28,955 nucleotides of DNA from Lysobacteraceae bacterium (GTDB lineage: Bacteria; Pseudomonadota; Gammaproteobacteria; Xanthomonadales; Xanthomonadaceae): contig SEHC01000024.1 in assembly GCA_004173415.1 (NCBI GenBank), positions 1 through 28,955 on the forward strand. The letters are read 5' to 3'. This document shows, one piece after another, positions 6,343 to 13,927 of this stretch. The translations under genes and the position numbers were made by a program. Position 1 is the first letter of the stretch, and every line of letters starts with the position of its first letter. The notes under the pieces are model-generated. The model searched no databases, was not told where the DNA came from, and saw nothing but the letters and a program-made list of their open reading frames with translations.

Positions 6343-8979
6343 ATGTCCGTTTCCGCCGAACCCGTCGCCCACGATCCCAAGACCATCGAAACCGCCGCCC
6401 AGTCCTTCTGGGACCGCAGCCGCGCCTTCGAGGTCAACGAAACCTCCGACAAGCCCAAGTTCTACTGCCTGTCGATGCTTCCGTATCCGTCCGGTGCGCT
6501 GCACATGGGCCACGTGCGCAACTACACCATCGGCGACGTGATCAGCCGCTACCAGCGCATGACCGGCAAGAACGTGCTGCAGCCGATGGGCTGGGATGCA
6601 TTCGGCCTGCCGGCCGAGAACGCGGCGATCAAGAACAACACCGCGCCGGCCAAGTGGACCTACGCCAACATCGAGCACATGCGCAGCCAGCTGAAGTCGC
6701 TGGGCTACGCGATCGACTGGTCGCGCGAGTTCGCCACCTGCCGGCCCGACTACTACGTGCACGAGCAGCGCATGTTCGTGCGCCTGCTGCGCAAGGGCAT
6801 CGCCTACCGCAAGAACTCGGTGGTCAACTGGGATCCGGTCGACCAGACCGTGCTGGCCAACGAGCAGGTCATCGACGGCCGCGGCTGGCGTTCCGGCGCG
6901 CTGGTCGAGAAGCGCGAGATCCCGCAGTGGTTCCTGCGCATCACCGACTACGCGCAGGAACTGCTGGACGGCCTGGACAATCTGCCGGGCTGGCCGGATT
7001 CGGTCAAGACCATGCAGCGCAACTGGATCGGCCGTTCGGAAGGCCTGGAGATCAAGTTCGCGGTGGAAGGACACGAGTCCCTGACCGTGTTCACCACCCG
7101 CCCGGACACGCTGATGGGCGCGACCTTCCTGTCGATCGCCGGCGAGCATCCGCTGGCGCTGAAGGCCGCCGCTTCCAATCCGGCGCTGGCCGCTTTCCTG
7201 GACGAACTGAAGCACGGCGGCGTTTCCGAGGCGGAACTGGAAACCCAGGAAAAGCGCGGCATGGACACCGGCCTGCGCGCGGTGCATCCGGTCACCGGCG
7301 ACAGGCTGCCGGTGTGGGTCGCCAACTTCGTGCTGATGGGCTACGGCACCGGCGCGGTGATGGCGGTGCCGGGCCATGACCAGCGCGACTTCGAGTTCGC
7401 CCGCAAGTACGCGCTGCCGATCCAGCAGGTCATTGCGCTGAAGTCGCCGAAGAACGAGGCCGAATCCCGCTACGACCCCACCACCTGGCAGGACTGGTAC
7501 GCCGACAAGGCGCGGCCGGACCTGGAGCTGGTCAACTCGGGCGAGTTCGACGGGCTGGGCTATCGCGGCGCCTTCGAGGCGCTGGCCGAGCGCTTCGAGC
7601 GGCAGGGCCGCGGCCAGCGGCGGATCAACTACCGCCTTCGCGACTGGGGCGTGTCGCGCCAGCGCTACTGGGGCTGTCCGATCCCGGTCATCTATTGCGA
7701 CAAGTGCGGCGCGGTGCCGGTGCCCGAGAGCCAGCTGCCGGTGGTGCTGCCGGAGAACGTGGTCCTGGACGGGGTCAAGTCGCCGATCAAGGCCAACCCG
7801 GAATGGCGCAAGACCACCTGTCCGGAATGCGGCGGCGCGGCCGAGCGCGAGACCGACACCTTCGACACCTTCATGGAGTCGAGCTGGTACTACGCGCGCT
7901 ACACCTCACCCGGGGCCAGGGACATGGTTGACCGGCGCGGCAACTACTGGCTGCCGGTGGACCAGTACATCGGCGGCATCGAGCACGCGATCCTGCACCT
8001 GATGTACTTCCGCTTCTACCACAAGCTCCTGCGCGACGCGCGGCTGGTGGACAGCGACGAACCTGCGGCCAACCTGCTGTGCCAGGGCATGGTCATCGCC
8101 GACACCTACTATCGCGAGTCGGCCAGCGGGCACAAGGAATGGATCAACCCGGCCGACGTGGAAGTGCAGCGCGACGAGCGCGGCCGGGTGACCGGCGCGA
8201 AGCTGGTTGCCGACGGCCTGCCGGTGTCGATCGGCGGCAGCGAGAAGATGTCCAAGTCCAAGAACAACGGCGTCGACCCGCAGGCGATGGTCGACAAGTA
8301 CGGCGCCGACACGGTGCGCCTGTTCTCGATGTTCGCCGCGCCGCCGGAACAGTCTCTGGAATGGAACGAAGCCGGCGTGGAAGGCATGTCGCGATTCCTG
8401 CGCCGGCTGTGGGCGCAGGTGCAGAAGCACGCGCTGGGCGGCCCGGCCGCGTCGCTGGCCGACCATCCGGGGCTGTCGGCCGAGCAGAAGGCGCTGCGCC
8501 GCAAGACCCACGAGACCATCGACAAGGTCGGCGGCGACTATGGCAAGCGCCACAGCTTCAACACCGCCATCGCCGCGGTGATGGAGCTGTCCAACGCGCT
8601 GAACCGGTTCGACGACGCCAGCGACGCCGGCCGCGCGGTGCGCCAGGAAGCGCTGGAGACGGCGGTGCTGCTGCTCAATCCGATCACCCCGCACACCAGC
8701 CATGCCTTGTGGCAGGCCCTGGGCCATGCCGAAACCCTGCTTGAGGACCTGCCGTTCCCGCGGCCCGACAGCTCGGCGCTGGTCCGCGACCAGGTGACCC
8801 TGGCGGTGCAGGTCAACGGCAAGCTGCGCGGCACCATCGAGGTCGCCGCCGACCTGCCGCGCGACCAGGTGGAGGCCCTGGCCAGGGCCGAGCCGAATAC
8901 GGCCAAGTTCATGCAGGGCCTGGAGATCCGCAAGGTGATCATCGTGCCGGGCAAGATCGTCAACATCGTCGCTGCCTGA
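6343..8979 (+). CDS. leuS: Leucyl-tRNA synthetase
   Basis: The 878-residue class I synthetase charges tRNA-Leu with leucine in the cytoplasm. HIGH-type motif HMGH is at 54-57 (PYPSGALHMGHVRNYT) and KMSKS at 635-639 (GGSEKMSKSKNN). The CP1 editing domain is present between, with the TTRPDTLMGAT threonine-rich signature near residue 250 and the GTGAVMAVPGHD segment near 335. A pair CDKCG/CPEC..C in the connective region suggests a zinc site. The C-terminal anticodon and tail domains end KVIIVPGKIVNIVAA. The length is usual for a bacterial LeuRS (860 in E. coli) and no residue is missing. The ATG is preceded by no strong Shine-Dalgarno. It heads the leuS-lptE-holA-nadD-rsfS-rlmH run. Confidence 0.98.
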   Translation: MSVSAEPVAHDPKTIETAAQSFWDRSRAFEVNETSDKPKFYCLSMLPYPSGALHMGHVRNYTIGDVISRYQRMTGKNVLQPMGWDAFGLPAENAAIKNNTAPAKWTYANIEHMRSQLKSLGYAIDWSREFATCRPDYYVHEQRMFVRLLRKGIAYRKNSVVNWDPVDQTVLANEQVIDGRGWRSGALVEKREIPQWFLRITDYAQELLDGLDNLPGWPDSVKTMQRNWIGRSEGLEIKFAVEGHESLTVFTTRPDTLMGATFLSIAGEHPLALKAAASNPALAAFLDELKHGGVSEAELETQEKRGMDTGLRAVHPVTGDRLPVWVANFVLMGYGTGAVMAVPGHDQRDFEFARKYALPIQQVIALKSPKNEAESRYDPTTWQDWYADKARPDLELVNSGEFDGLGYRGAFEALAERFERQGRGQRRINYRLRDWGVSRQRYWGCPIPVIYCDKCGAVPVPESQLPVVLPENVVLDGVKSPIKANPEWRKTTCPECGGAAERETDTFDTFMESSWYYARYTSPGARDMVDRRGNYWLPVDQYIGGIEHAILHLMYFRFYHKLLRDARLVDSDEPAANLLCQGMVIADTYYRESASGHKEWINPADVEVQRDERGRVTGAKLVADGLPVSIGGSEKMSKSKNNGVDPQAMVDKYGADTVRLFSMFAAPPEQSLEWNEAGVEGMSRFLRRLWAQVQKHALGGPAASLADHPGLSAEQKALRRKTHETIDKVGGDYGKRHSFNTAIAAVMELSNALNRFDDASDAGRAVRQEALETAVLLLNPITPHTSHALWQALGHAETLLEDLPFPRPDSSALVRDQVTLAVQVNGKLRGTIEVAADLPRDQVEALARAEPNTAKFMQGLEIRKVIIVPGKIVNIVAA

Positions 8980-9133
8980 GGTCGCTGCCGCCGGGTGCGG
9001 TTTCCAGAGCAGCCCGCGTGGCCGCTGTTGCGCAAGCAGCCTCGCATGCCTGCGCGGGCCGCGTGGTGTGGGCGATTCACATCGTTTGCGGTAACTTGTG
9101 GCCTGCTTGCCCATCCGACCCGATACGCCGCCC

Positions 9134-9437
9134 ATGCCCCGATTCCGCTTGCTTGCCACCGTCGCCCTCGTCCTGATCGCAGGGCCGGGCCCAGGAGTTC
9201 AGCCTGCGCTACGCGGCGGTGTTCGTGTTCCGCCGTGCGGATGGTTCCGAACTTGTGCCGCAGCAGGCGGTGGAGCTGTCGCGTGACTACGTCTCGCCGC
9301 CGCAGAACGTCACCGGCACCACCACCGAGCGGGAAGTCATCGCCAACGAGTTGCGCCGGGAGATGTCGGCCGCGATCCTGCGGCGCATAGACGGCGTGAT
9401 CAAGGGCGGCGCCCAGGTCCAGGGCACCACGCCGTAG
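9134..9437 (+). pseudogene. lptE: LPS-assembly lipoprotein LptE, internally deleted and frame-disrupted
   Basis: Position between leuS and holA, and the two remaining parts, identify lptE. The first part (9134-9181) encodes the start of a lipoprotein signal, MPRFRLLATVALVLIA. The second (9183-9434) encodes 84 residues, GRAQEFSLRYAAVFVFRRADG through TERE...LRREMSAAILRRI, the C-terminal half of xanthomonad-type LptE. Between them the lipobox Cys, the GFHLR stretch and roughly 60-90 residues are absent, and the two parts are in different frames with one extra base at 9182. Translation from 9134 in its own frame ends at 9286 in unrelated sequence; a GTG at 9219 could only give a short C-terminal fragment. 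LptE plugs LptD for LPS export to the outer surface and is normally needed, so either a full copy is elsewhere or this is an assembly error. The stop overlaps the holA GTG by one base. Confidence 0.82.
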
Positions 9438-10471
9438 TGGAGACCAGCCCGGAACGTCTGGCCGCATTGGCCGACGATGCACCGCTGCAACCGGTGTACC
9501 TGGTCGCCGGGCCGGAAATGCTGCGGGTGCTGGAAGCGGCCGACGCGGTCCGCCGGCTGGCCCGCGCCCAGGGCATCGGCGAGCGCGAGGTGTTCGATGC
9601 CGACAGCCGCGATTTCGACTGGGACGCCCTGCAGGCCACGTTCAACGCGCCCAGCCTGTTCAGCAGCCGGCGCCTGGTGGAGCTGAGGCTGCCGACCGGC
9701 AAGCCGGGCAAAGACGGGATCAAGGCGATCATCGAGTTCTGCCAGGCGCCGCCGTCCGACGTGGTCCTGCTGATCACGGCGTCCGAGTGGAGCAAGGCCC
9801 ACCACGGCAAGTGGACCGAGGCGGTCGACAAGGCCGGGGTGCTGGCGGTGGCCTGGGCGGTCAAACCGCACGAACTGGCCGGCTGGGTCGAAGGCCGGCT
9901 GCGGGTCCGCGGCTTGCGCGCCGATCGCGAGGCGGTGCAGGTGCTGGTGGAGCGGGTGGAAGGCAACCTGCTGGCCGCCGCGCAGGAGATCGACAAGCTG
10001 GCGCTGCTCAGCGACGGCGCCACCCTGGATGCAGGGCGGATGCAGGACCTGGTCGCCGACGCGGCGCGCTACGACGTGTTCCGGCTGGTCGACGCGACCC
10101 TGGGCGGCCAGGCCGCGCAAGTGTCGCGGATGCTGGCCGGCCTGCGTGGCGAGGGCGACGCGGTCGCCGGGCTGCTGCCGATGCTGGTCAGGGAGCTGCT
10201 GCGCACCGCGGCCCTGGCCCGGGCCCAGGCGCGCGGGGCCAACCTGGCATCGGAAATGAAGACGCAGGGCATCTGGGAAAGCAAGCAGGCGCCGTTCAAG
10301 CGTGCCTTGCAGCGCCACCCCAACCCGGCGCGTTGGGAACGGTTCGTGGCCGAGGCCTCGCGCATCGACCGGATCGCCAAGGGCCGTGCCGCCGGTGATG
10401 CCTGGATTGCGCTGGAGCGCCTGCTGCTGGCGGTCGCCGAGGCGCGTGCGGTGCGCCTGCTGGTGGCCTGA
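9437..10471 (+). CDS. holA: DNA polymerase III subunit delta
   Basis: The 344-residue delta subunit opens the sliding clamp within the clamp-loader complex. The N-terminal region PVYLVAGPEMLRVLEAADAVR (18-38) is the degenerate AAA+ P-loop zone, followed by SLFSSRRLVELRLPTGKPGK (about 72-92), the family's beta-clamp-binding element (the L-F pair). The middle motif GWVEGRLRVRG..AD..AV..L....GNLLAAAQEIDKL (about 153-193) and the C-terminal collar domain with LLPMLVRELLRTAALA (237-252) are in place. Length is normal (343 in E. coli). The start is GTG 9437, sharing one base with the TAG of lptE, which implies translational coupling; breakage of lptE upstream might alter holA expression. Confidence 0.96.
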   Translation: METSPERLAALADDAPLQPVYLVAGPEMLRVLEAADAVRRLARAQGIGEREVFDADSRDFDWDALQATFNAPSLFSSRRLVELRLPTGKPGKDGIKAIIEFCQAPPSDVVLLITASEWSKAHHGKWTEAVDKAGVLAVAWAVKPHELAGWVEGRLRVRGLRADREAVQVLVERVEGNLLAAAQEIDKLALLSDGATLDAGRMQDLVADAARYDVFRLVDATLGGQAAQVSRMLAGLRGEGDAVAGLLPMLVRELLRTAALARAQARGANLASEMKTQGIWESKQAPFKRALQRHPNPARWERFVAEASRIDRIAKGRAAGDAWIALERLLLAVAEARAVRLLVA

Positions 10472-10481
10472 GGCGCTGCGC

Positions 10482-11168
10482 TTGGATTCGTCGCTGCACC
10501 TGTATTACGGCGGCACCTTCGACCCGGTCCACAACGGACACCTGGCCATCGCGTGCTCGGCCCGGGATGAACTGCGCTGCACGGTGCGGCTGATGCCGGC
10601 GGCCGATCCGCCGCATCGCGCGCCGCCCGGGGCGGACGCAGGGCAGCGCGTGCACATGCTGGAACTGGCCGTCGCCGGCGAACCCGGCCTGGTCGTGGAC
10701 CCGCGCGAGCTGCAGCGCGAGGGGCGCTCCTACAGCATCGACACCCTGCGCCAGCTGCGCGCCGAACTGGGCCCCGAGGCGCCGGTCGCCCTGTTGATCG
10801 GGGCCGACAGCTACCTGGGACTGCCGACCTGGCACCAATGGCGGGACTTGTTCGGGCTGGCCCATTTCGTGGTCGCCCCGCGCCCGGGCAGCGCCGTCGG
10901 GGGCCAGGCCGGGGAAGCCGGTCCCGCCCCGGAGCTGGCGGCGGTCTCGGCCGGCCGCTGGTCTGCCTCGGCCGCCGAGCTGGAACGGCTTCCGGCAGGG
11001 CGACTGTTCCTGCTGGACCCGCCGTTGCGCCCCGAGTCGGCCAGCGAGGTCCGCGGCCGGATCGCCGCCGGCCGGCCCTGGAAGTCCCTGGTGCCGCCGG
11101 CCGTGGCCGCCTACATCGTCAGCCATGGCCTGTACGCCGGGCTGGCGCCGGGGCGCAGTCCGCTATAA
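10482..11168 (+). CDS. nadD: Nicotinate-nucleotide adenylyltransferase
   Basis: The 228-residue enzyme adenylates nicotinate mononucleotide to deamido-NAD in NAD biosynthesis. The nucleotidyltransferase motif GGTFDPVHNGH is at 10-20, LLIGADSYLGLPTWHQW follows near 105-122, and a C-terminal SASEVR element (the ISSTxxR equivalent) precedes IAAGRPWKSLVPPAVAAYI. The start is TTG 10482, ten bases after the holA stop, with GAGG about 8 nt upstream; it gives the canonical short N-terminus before the first strand LHLYYGG. An insert rich in Gly/Ala/Pro near 130-150 is slightly longer than in E. coli (213 residues). The TAA stop lies inside the TATAAT of the rsfS promoter candidate. Confidence 0.95.
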   Translation: MDSSLHLYYGGTFDPVHNGHLAIACSARDELRCTVRLMPAADPPHRAPPGADAGQRVHMLELAVAGEPGLVVDPRELQREGRSYSIDTLRQLRAELGPEAPVALLIGADSYLGLPTWHQWRDLFGLAHFVVAPRPGSAVGGQAGEAGPAPELAAVSAGRWSASAAELERLPAGRLFLLDPPLRPESASEVRGRIAAGRPWKSLVPPAVAAYIVSHGLYAGLAPGRSPL

Positions 11169-11169
11169 T
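11142..11169 (+). promoter_or_regulatory. Candidate internal promoter for rsfS-rlmH
   Basis: A perfect TATAAT (11164-11169) overlaps the nadD stop codon. A weak -35 (CTGGCG, 11142-11147) sits 16 bp upstream. AGGAG (11183-11187) follows and serves rsfS at 11199. The perfect -10 is striking in this GC-rich DNA; the -35 is poor, so strength is uncertain. Confidence 0.5.
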
Positions 11170-11198
11170 TCGCCCCAATCCCAGGAGCTTCCAAGCCT

Positions 11199-11612
11199 TT
11201 GTCCAGCCAAGCACAAGTCATCAAGACCCGCCTTCCCAGCCCGCCGCCGTCCGTCCCGGACCTGCTGGCCACCGTCCATGCGGCACTCGCGGAGTTGAAG
11301 GCCAAGGACGTCGTCGAGATCGACGTGCGCGGCAAGTCCAGCGTCGCCGACTACATGGTGATCGCCTCGGGCACCTCCACCCGCCACGTCAAGTCCAGCG
11401 CCGACGAAGTGGTCAAGTTCGCCAAGAAGCTCGATGTGATGCCGCTGGGCGTCGAGGGCGAACGCGAAGCCGAATGGGTGCTGGTGGACCTGGGCGATGT
11501 CATCGTTCACGTGATGCTGCCGCGGGTGCGCGAGTTCTACGCGCTGGAGCGCTTGTGGACGGTCGGCGACCAGCCCGGCGAGGCCGACCCCACGGATGAA
11601 CAGCGGGGCTGA
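11199..11612 (+). CDS. rsfS: Ribosomal silencing factor RsfS
   Basis: The 137-residue protein (RsfS/YbeB/Iojap family) binds uL14 on the 50S subunit and blocks joining to 30S, lowering translation in stationary phase or starvation. The family core runs from LLATVHAALAELKAKDVVEIDVRGKSS (about 23 onward) through SVADYMVIASGTSTRHV (about 47-63) to GDVIVHVMLPRVREFYALERLW (about 103-124). The start is TTG 11199 with AGGAG 11 nt upstream. The N-terminal 20 residues before the domain are Pro/Ser-rich and poorly conserved, so an internal start cannot be excluded, but no better start codon with a ribosome site is seen. It is followed 18 nt later by rlmH, as in E. coli. Confidence 0.95.
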   Translation: MSSQAQVIKTRLPSPPPSVPDLLATVHAALAELKAKDVVEIDVRGKSSVADYMVIASGTSTRHVKSSADEVVKFAKKLDVMPLGVEGEREAEWVLVDLGDVIVHVMLPRVREFYALERLWTVGDQPGEADPTDEQRG

Positions 11613-11630
11613 TCCGCTCGTCCCGCGCCG

Positions 11631-12101
11631 ATGAAGGCGCGACTGATCGCCACCGGTGAGCGCGCGCCCGCGTGGGTGGCGCAGGGATTCTCCGAATACC
11701 AGAAGCGCCTGTCGCACTGGTTGCCGCTGGAACTGGTGGAAATCGAGCCAGGCCTGCGCGGCAAGGGCCGCGATCCGCAGCGGGCCATCGACGACGAAGG
11801 CAAGCGGGTGCTGTCCGCGTTGCCGCGTGGCGCGCACGTGGTGGCCCTGGAGGTGACTGGCAAGGCCCATTCCTCGGAGCAGCTGGCACGACGCATGGAG
11901 CACTGGCGAGGGCAGGGGCGCGACCTCGCTTTCCTGATCGGCGGACCCGAAGGCCATGCCGCCGACGTCCTCGCCACGGCCCACGAAACCTGGTCGCTTG
12001 GCCCGCTGACCCTGCCGCACATGCTGGCCCGGCTGCTGGTGGCCGAACAGCTCTACCGCGCCGCGGCGATGCTGGCCAACCACCCTTACCACCGCGCCTG
12101 A
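11631..12101 (+). CDS. rlmH: 23S rRNA pseudouridine-1915 N3-methyltransferase RlmH
   Basis: The 156-residue SPOUT methyltransferase methylates pseudouridine 1915 in helix 69 of 23S rRNA on assembled 70S ribosomes, using S-adenosylmethionine. The knot motifs are clear: VVALEVTGKAHSSEQLA (70-86), FLIGGPEGH (101-109), LGPLTLPHMLARLLVAEQLYRA (123-144) and the conserved end NHPYHRA. The length equals the usual 155-156. ATG 11631 starts the canonical MKARLIATGER N-terminus. The gene ends the leuS run and is convergent with tonB over a 14-bp hairpin. Confidence 0.97.
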   Translation: MKARLIATGERAPAWVAQGFSEYQKRLSHWLPLELVEIEPGLRGKGRDPQRAIDDEGKRVLSALPRGAHVVALEVTGKAHSSEQLARRMEHWRGQGRDLAFLIGGPEGHAADVLATAHETWSLGPLTLPHMLARLLVAEQLYRAAAMLANHPYHRA

Positions 12102-12105
12102 GCCA

Positions 12106-12137
12106 CCGGTTCCCTCGCCTGGCGGCGAGGGAACCGG
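12106..12137. terminator. Strong hairpin between convergent rlmH and tonB-type gene
   Basis: The arms 12106-12119 and 12124-12137 (CCGGTTCCCTCGCC and its complement) pair perfectly for 14 bp with a TGGC loop. It fills the 43-nt gap between two convergent stops, so it could end transcription from both sides. No U-tract follows on either strand, so it is not a textbook intrinsic terminator. Confidence 0.6.
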
Positions 12138-12144
12138 GCCCCGC

Positions 12145-12804
12145 TCACTGCAGCGAGAACACGATCGGGACGACCCCGTAGGCCTGCACCGAGATGCCAT
12201 CGCGCGTCGCCGGCTGGAACCGCCAATGCTTGAGCACGTGCTCGCGCGCGCTGCGGTCCAGCGCCCTGTTGCCGCTGCTCTGCTGGACCGAGACTTCCAG
12301 TGGGGTTCCGTCGACGTCCACCAGGACCTTGAGCATCACCGTGCCTTCGATACCCTTGTGCAACTCGGCGCGCGGATACGGCGGGGGCGTGGCCCTGGCG
12401 TATCCCAGGTTGCCGACCGAGATCGGCCCGGGGTCGAAGGCTTCCGGAACCGACGGGCCCGGAACGTACGCGTCTGCAGTTTGCGCAGGCACGCTTCCCT
12501 CATCGACGATCACCTCGGGCTGCTGTTGCGGCGTCGTCGACTCGCGAACCGGCCTGGGATCCTGCGGCCGCGTCACCGGCATCTGTTTCTGCGGATCGAC
12601 GGGCTTGAGTTCGACCACCTTTTGCTTCGGCGGAAGGAAGATCACTTCGGGCTTGGGTTCGACCAGCGCCTGCAAGGGCGGGACTGCCATCGGCACTAGC
12701 AACAGCAGGAAGGCGACAGCATGCACTGCGATGGCCACGGTGATGGCCAGGATGCGTGAAGGGTCGGGACGGGCTTGGGAATCCAGCGGCACACTGCGAA
12801 CCAT
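12145..12804 (-). CDS. tonB: TonB family energy-transducing protein
   Basis: The 219-residue protein has a short basic cytoplasmic N-terminus, one TM segment at about 18-39 with a conserved-type His28 inside it, a Pro/Lys/Glu-rich periplasmic linker (about 45-140; EPKPEVIFLPPKQK, PVTRPQDPRP), and a C-terminal TonB domain (about 140-219; YPRAELHKGIEGTVMLKVLV, then HWRFQPATRDG). TonB transmits the ExbBD proton-motive energy to outer-membrane receptors. The start at 12804 has GGAGGTG 5 nt upstream; an in-frame extension further upstream has no TonB features. No exbB or exbD is adjacent, so partners are elsewhere, and a paralogue rather than the main tonB is possible. Confidence 0.9.
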   Translation of the reverse strand: MVRSVPLDSQARPDPSRILAITVAIAVHAVAFLLLLVPMAVPPLQALVEPKPEVIFLPPKQKVVELKPVDPQKQMPVTRPQDPRPVRESTTPQQQPEVIVDEGSVPAQTADAYVPGPSVPEAFDPGPISVGNLGYARATPPPYPRAELHKGIEGTVMLKVLVDVDGTPLEVSVQQSSGNRALDRSAREHVLKHWRFQPATRDGISVQAYGVVPIVFSLQ

Positions 12805-12867
12805 GATCCACCTCCATATCGGGTATGCGAGAGGAACAACGCCTGGACACGGACTGCGGGGTTGAAG

Positions 12868-12883
12868 GCGGCAGTCATGCCGC
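12868..12883. repeat. Small hairpin upstream of the tonB-type gene
   Basis: GCGGCA-GTCA-TGCCGC forms a 6-bp perfect stem with a 4-nt loop, 64 nt upstream of the tonB start. It lies in the 230-nt gap 12805-13034 and would be in the tonB leader if transcription begins upstream of it. Confidence 0.35.
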
Positions 12884-12946
12884 AGGCCGACCATGCGCCG
12901 CTTCCCTTCGGCTTGCAATAGGACCGCGACCAAGGTCGGGGGCAGG

Positions 12947-12968
12947 GCGCGGGTGTCGGGACCCGCGC
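12947..12968. repeat. Hairpin in the SIMPL-tonB gap
   Basis: GCGCGGGT (12947-12954) and ACCCGCGC (12961-12968) pair for 8 bp around a 6-nt loop. It follows, in the minus-strand direction, the stronger hairpin at 12980-13003. It may assist termination of the SIMPL gene. Confidence 0.35.
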
Positions 12969-12979
12969 AGGGAATGCGG

Positions 12980-13003
12980 GAACGGCGCCTTGCGGCGCCG
13001 TTC
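12980..13003 (-). terminator. Terminator-like hairpin after the SIMPL-domain gene
   Basis: GAACGGCGCC (12980-12989) and GGCGCCGTTC (12994-13003) form a perfect 10-bp stem with a 4-nt loop, 31 nt past the stop of the minus-strand SIMPL gene. There is no T-run, so rho or the neighbouring second hairpin may be needed. Confidence 0.5.
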
Positions 13004-13034
13004 TGGTCATGCTTGCGGAGCAATGACGGGCGGA

Positions 13035-13769
13035 TTACCTGCCCAGTTCGAAGACCACGTCCACGTTCACCGACAGCGTGGTTTCACCGGGGGAGACCTG
13101 GGTATCCATCTCCGCCTTCTGCGCCCGCATGGCCATCATCGGCACCGGCTGGAAATTGTTGCCGCCGCCTTCGGAGATGCTGACGATGCGGCGCACGCGC
13201 AGGCCCAATGACTTGGCATAGGTCTCGGCCCGGGCCTGGGCCTTCTTCAGCGCGGCCAGGCGCGCCTCGTCATAGACCGGTTCGGGCTGGTCGATCTCGA
13301 AGCTCGGCCCGTTGATCTGGTTGCTGCCCTGGGCGGCCAGGGCGTCGAGCACCTTGCCCAGCCTGGCGATGTCGCGCACCTTGAGGTTGACCGTGTTGCT
13401 GGCCTGGAAACCGGTGATCTTCGGAGCTTCGTTCTCGACATAGCGGTATTGCGGACTCAGGTTGATGCCGCTGGTCTGCACGTCCTTCTCGGGGATGCCG
13501 GCGTCCTTGATCGCCTCCATCACCTTGGCCATCTGCTCGGCGTTCTGGCGCATCGCCGCGTTGCCGTCCACCGCCTGGGTCACCACCCCGGCCGAAATGG
13601 TGGCCACGTCGGGTACCCGCGAAGCCTGGGCATTGGCCGACACCGACAGCAGGGTGGCATCTCCGGGCACCGCATATCCAGCGGCATTCTGTGCTTGGGC
13701 GGTCATGGCGGGGACTCCGAAGGCGAGGGACAGGGCGAGCAGCAGCGGGCTTAGCGGGTTGGAACGCAT
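13035..13769 (-). CDS. Periplasmic SIMPL-domain (DUF541) protein
   Basis: The 244-residue protein has a signal peptide (residues 1-27, LLLALSLAFGVPAMTAQAQ, cleavage near AQA-QN) and a SIMPL/DUF541 domain from about 38 to 242. Family traits are LLSVSANAQASRVPDVATIS, DAGIPEKDVQTSGINLSPQY, LKVRDIARLGKVLDAL, and KKAQARAETYAKSLGLRV near 185-202, ending in a TLSVNVDVVFEL strand. The family includes E. coli YggE, linked to protection from oxidative stress; the molecular role is not settled. AAGGAG lies 7 nt before ATG 13769. It is divergent from maf (158 nt apart) and followed by a hairpin and then the tonB gene. Confidence 0.92.
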   Translation of the reverse strand: MRSNPLSPLLLALSLAFGVPAMTAQAQNAAGYAVPGDATLLSVSANAQASRVPDVATISAGVVTQAVDGNAAMRQNAEQMAKVMEAIKDAGIPEKDVQTSGINLSPQYRYVENEAPKITGFQASNTVNLKVRDIARLGKVLDALAAQGSNQINGPSFEIDQPEPVYDEARLAALKKAQARAETYAKSLGLRVRRIVSISEGGGNNFQPVPMMAMRAQKAEMDTQVSPGETTLSVNVDVVFELGR

Positions 13770-13860
13770 GAGGATCTCCTTGGATGAGGCGGGGCCCATG
13801 GGCCGCGCCAGGGCGCGGGCTAGGGTGTTCGGCAAGGCATGAACGCGTTGTGAGCCATGT

Positions 13861-13881
13861 CGGGGTTCGGCAAGAACCCCG
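13861..13881. repeat. Inverted repeat in the SIMPL/maf divergent region
   Basis: CGGGGTTC (13861-13868) and GAACCCCG (13874-13881) form a perfect 8-bp dyad around GGCAA. The 10-mer GTTCGGCAAG inside it (13865-13874) also occurs at 13827-13836 as a direct repeat. A 12-nt palindrome GGCCCATGGGCC lies nearby (13794-13805). These sit between divergent starts, so a regulator site or a leader structure is possible; no clear promoter hexamers were recognised. Confidence 0.35.
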
Positions 13882-13927
13882 GGGCCGGGCGACCATTCAG
13901 TCAGCATGCGCAGGGTATCCTTCCCCG

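Noticed and set aside
8980..9133. 154-nt gap between leuS and lptE examined for a small RNA or small gene
   Set aside because: No hairpin with a T-run, tRNA-like fold, or start with ribosome site stands out; GC-rich spacer only.
9098..9286. Short plus-strand frame starting before lptE and ending in Ala/Gly-rich sequence
   Set aside because: Only its codons 13-28 match LptE; the rest is out-of-frame lptE sequence after the deletion junction, so it is treated as part of the pseudogene.
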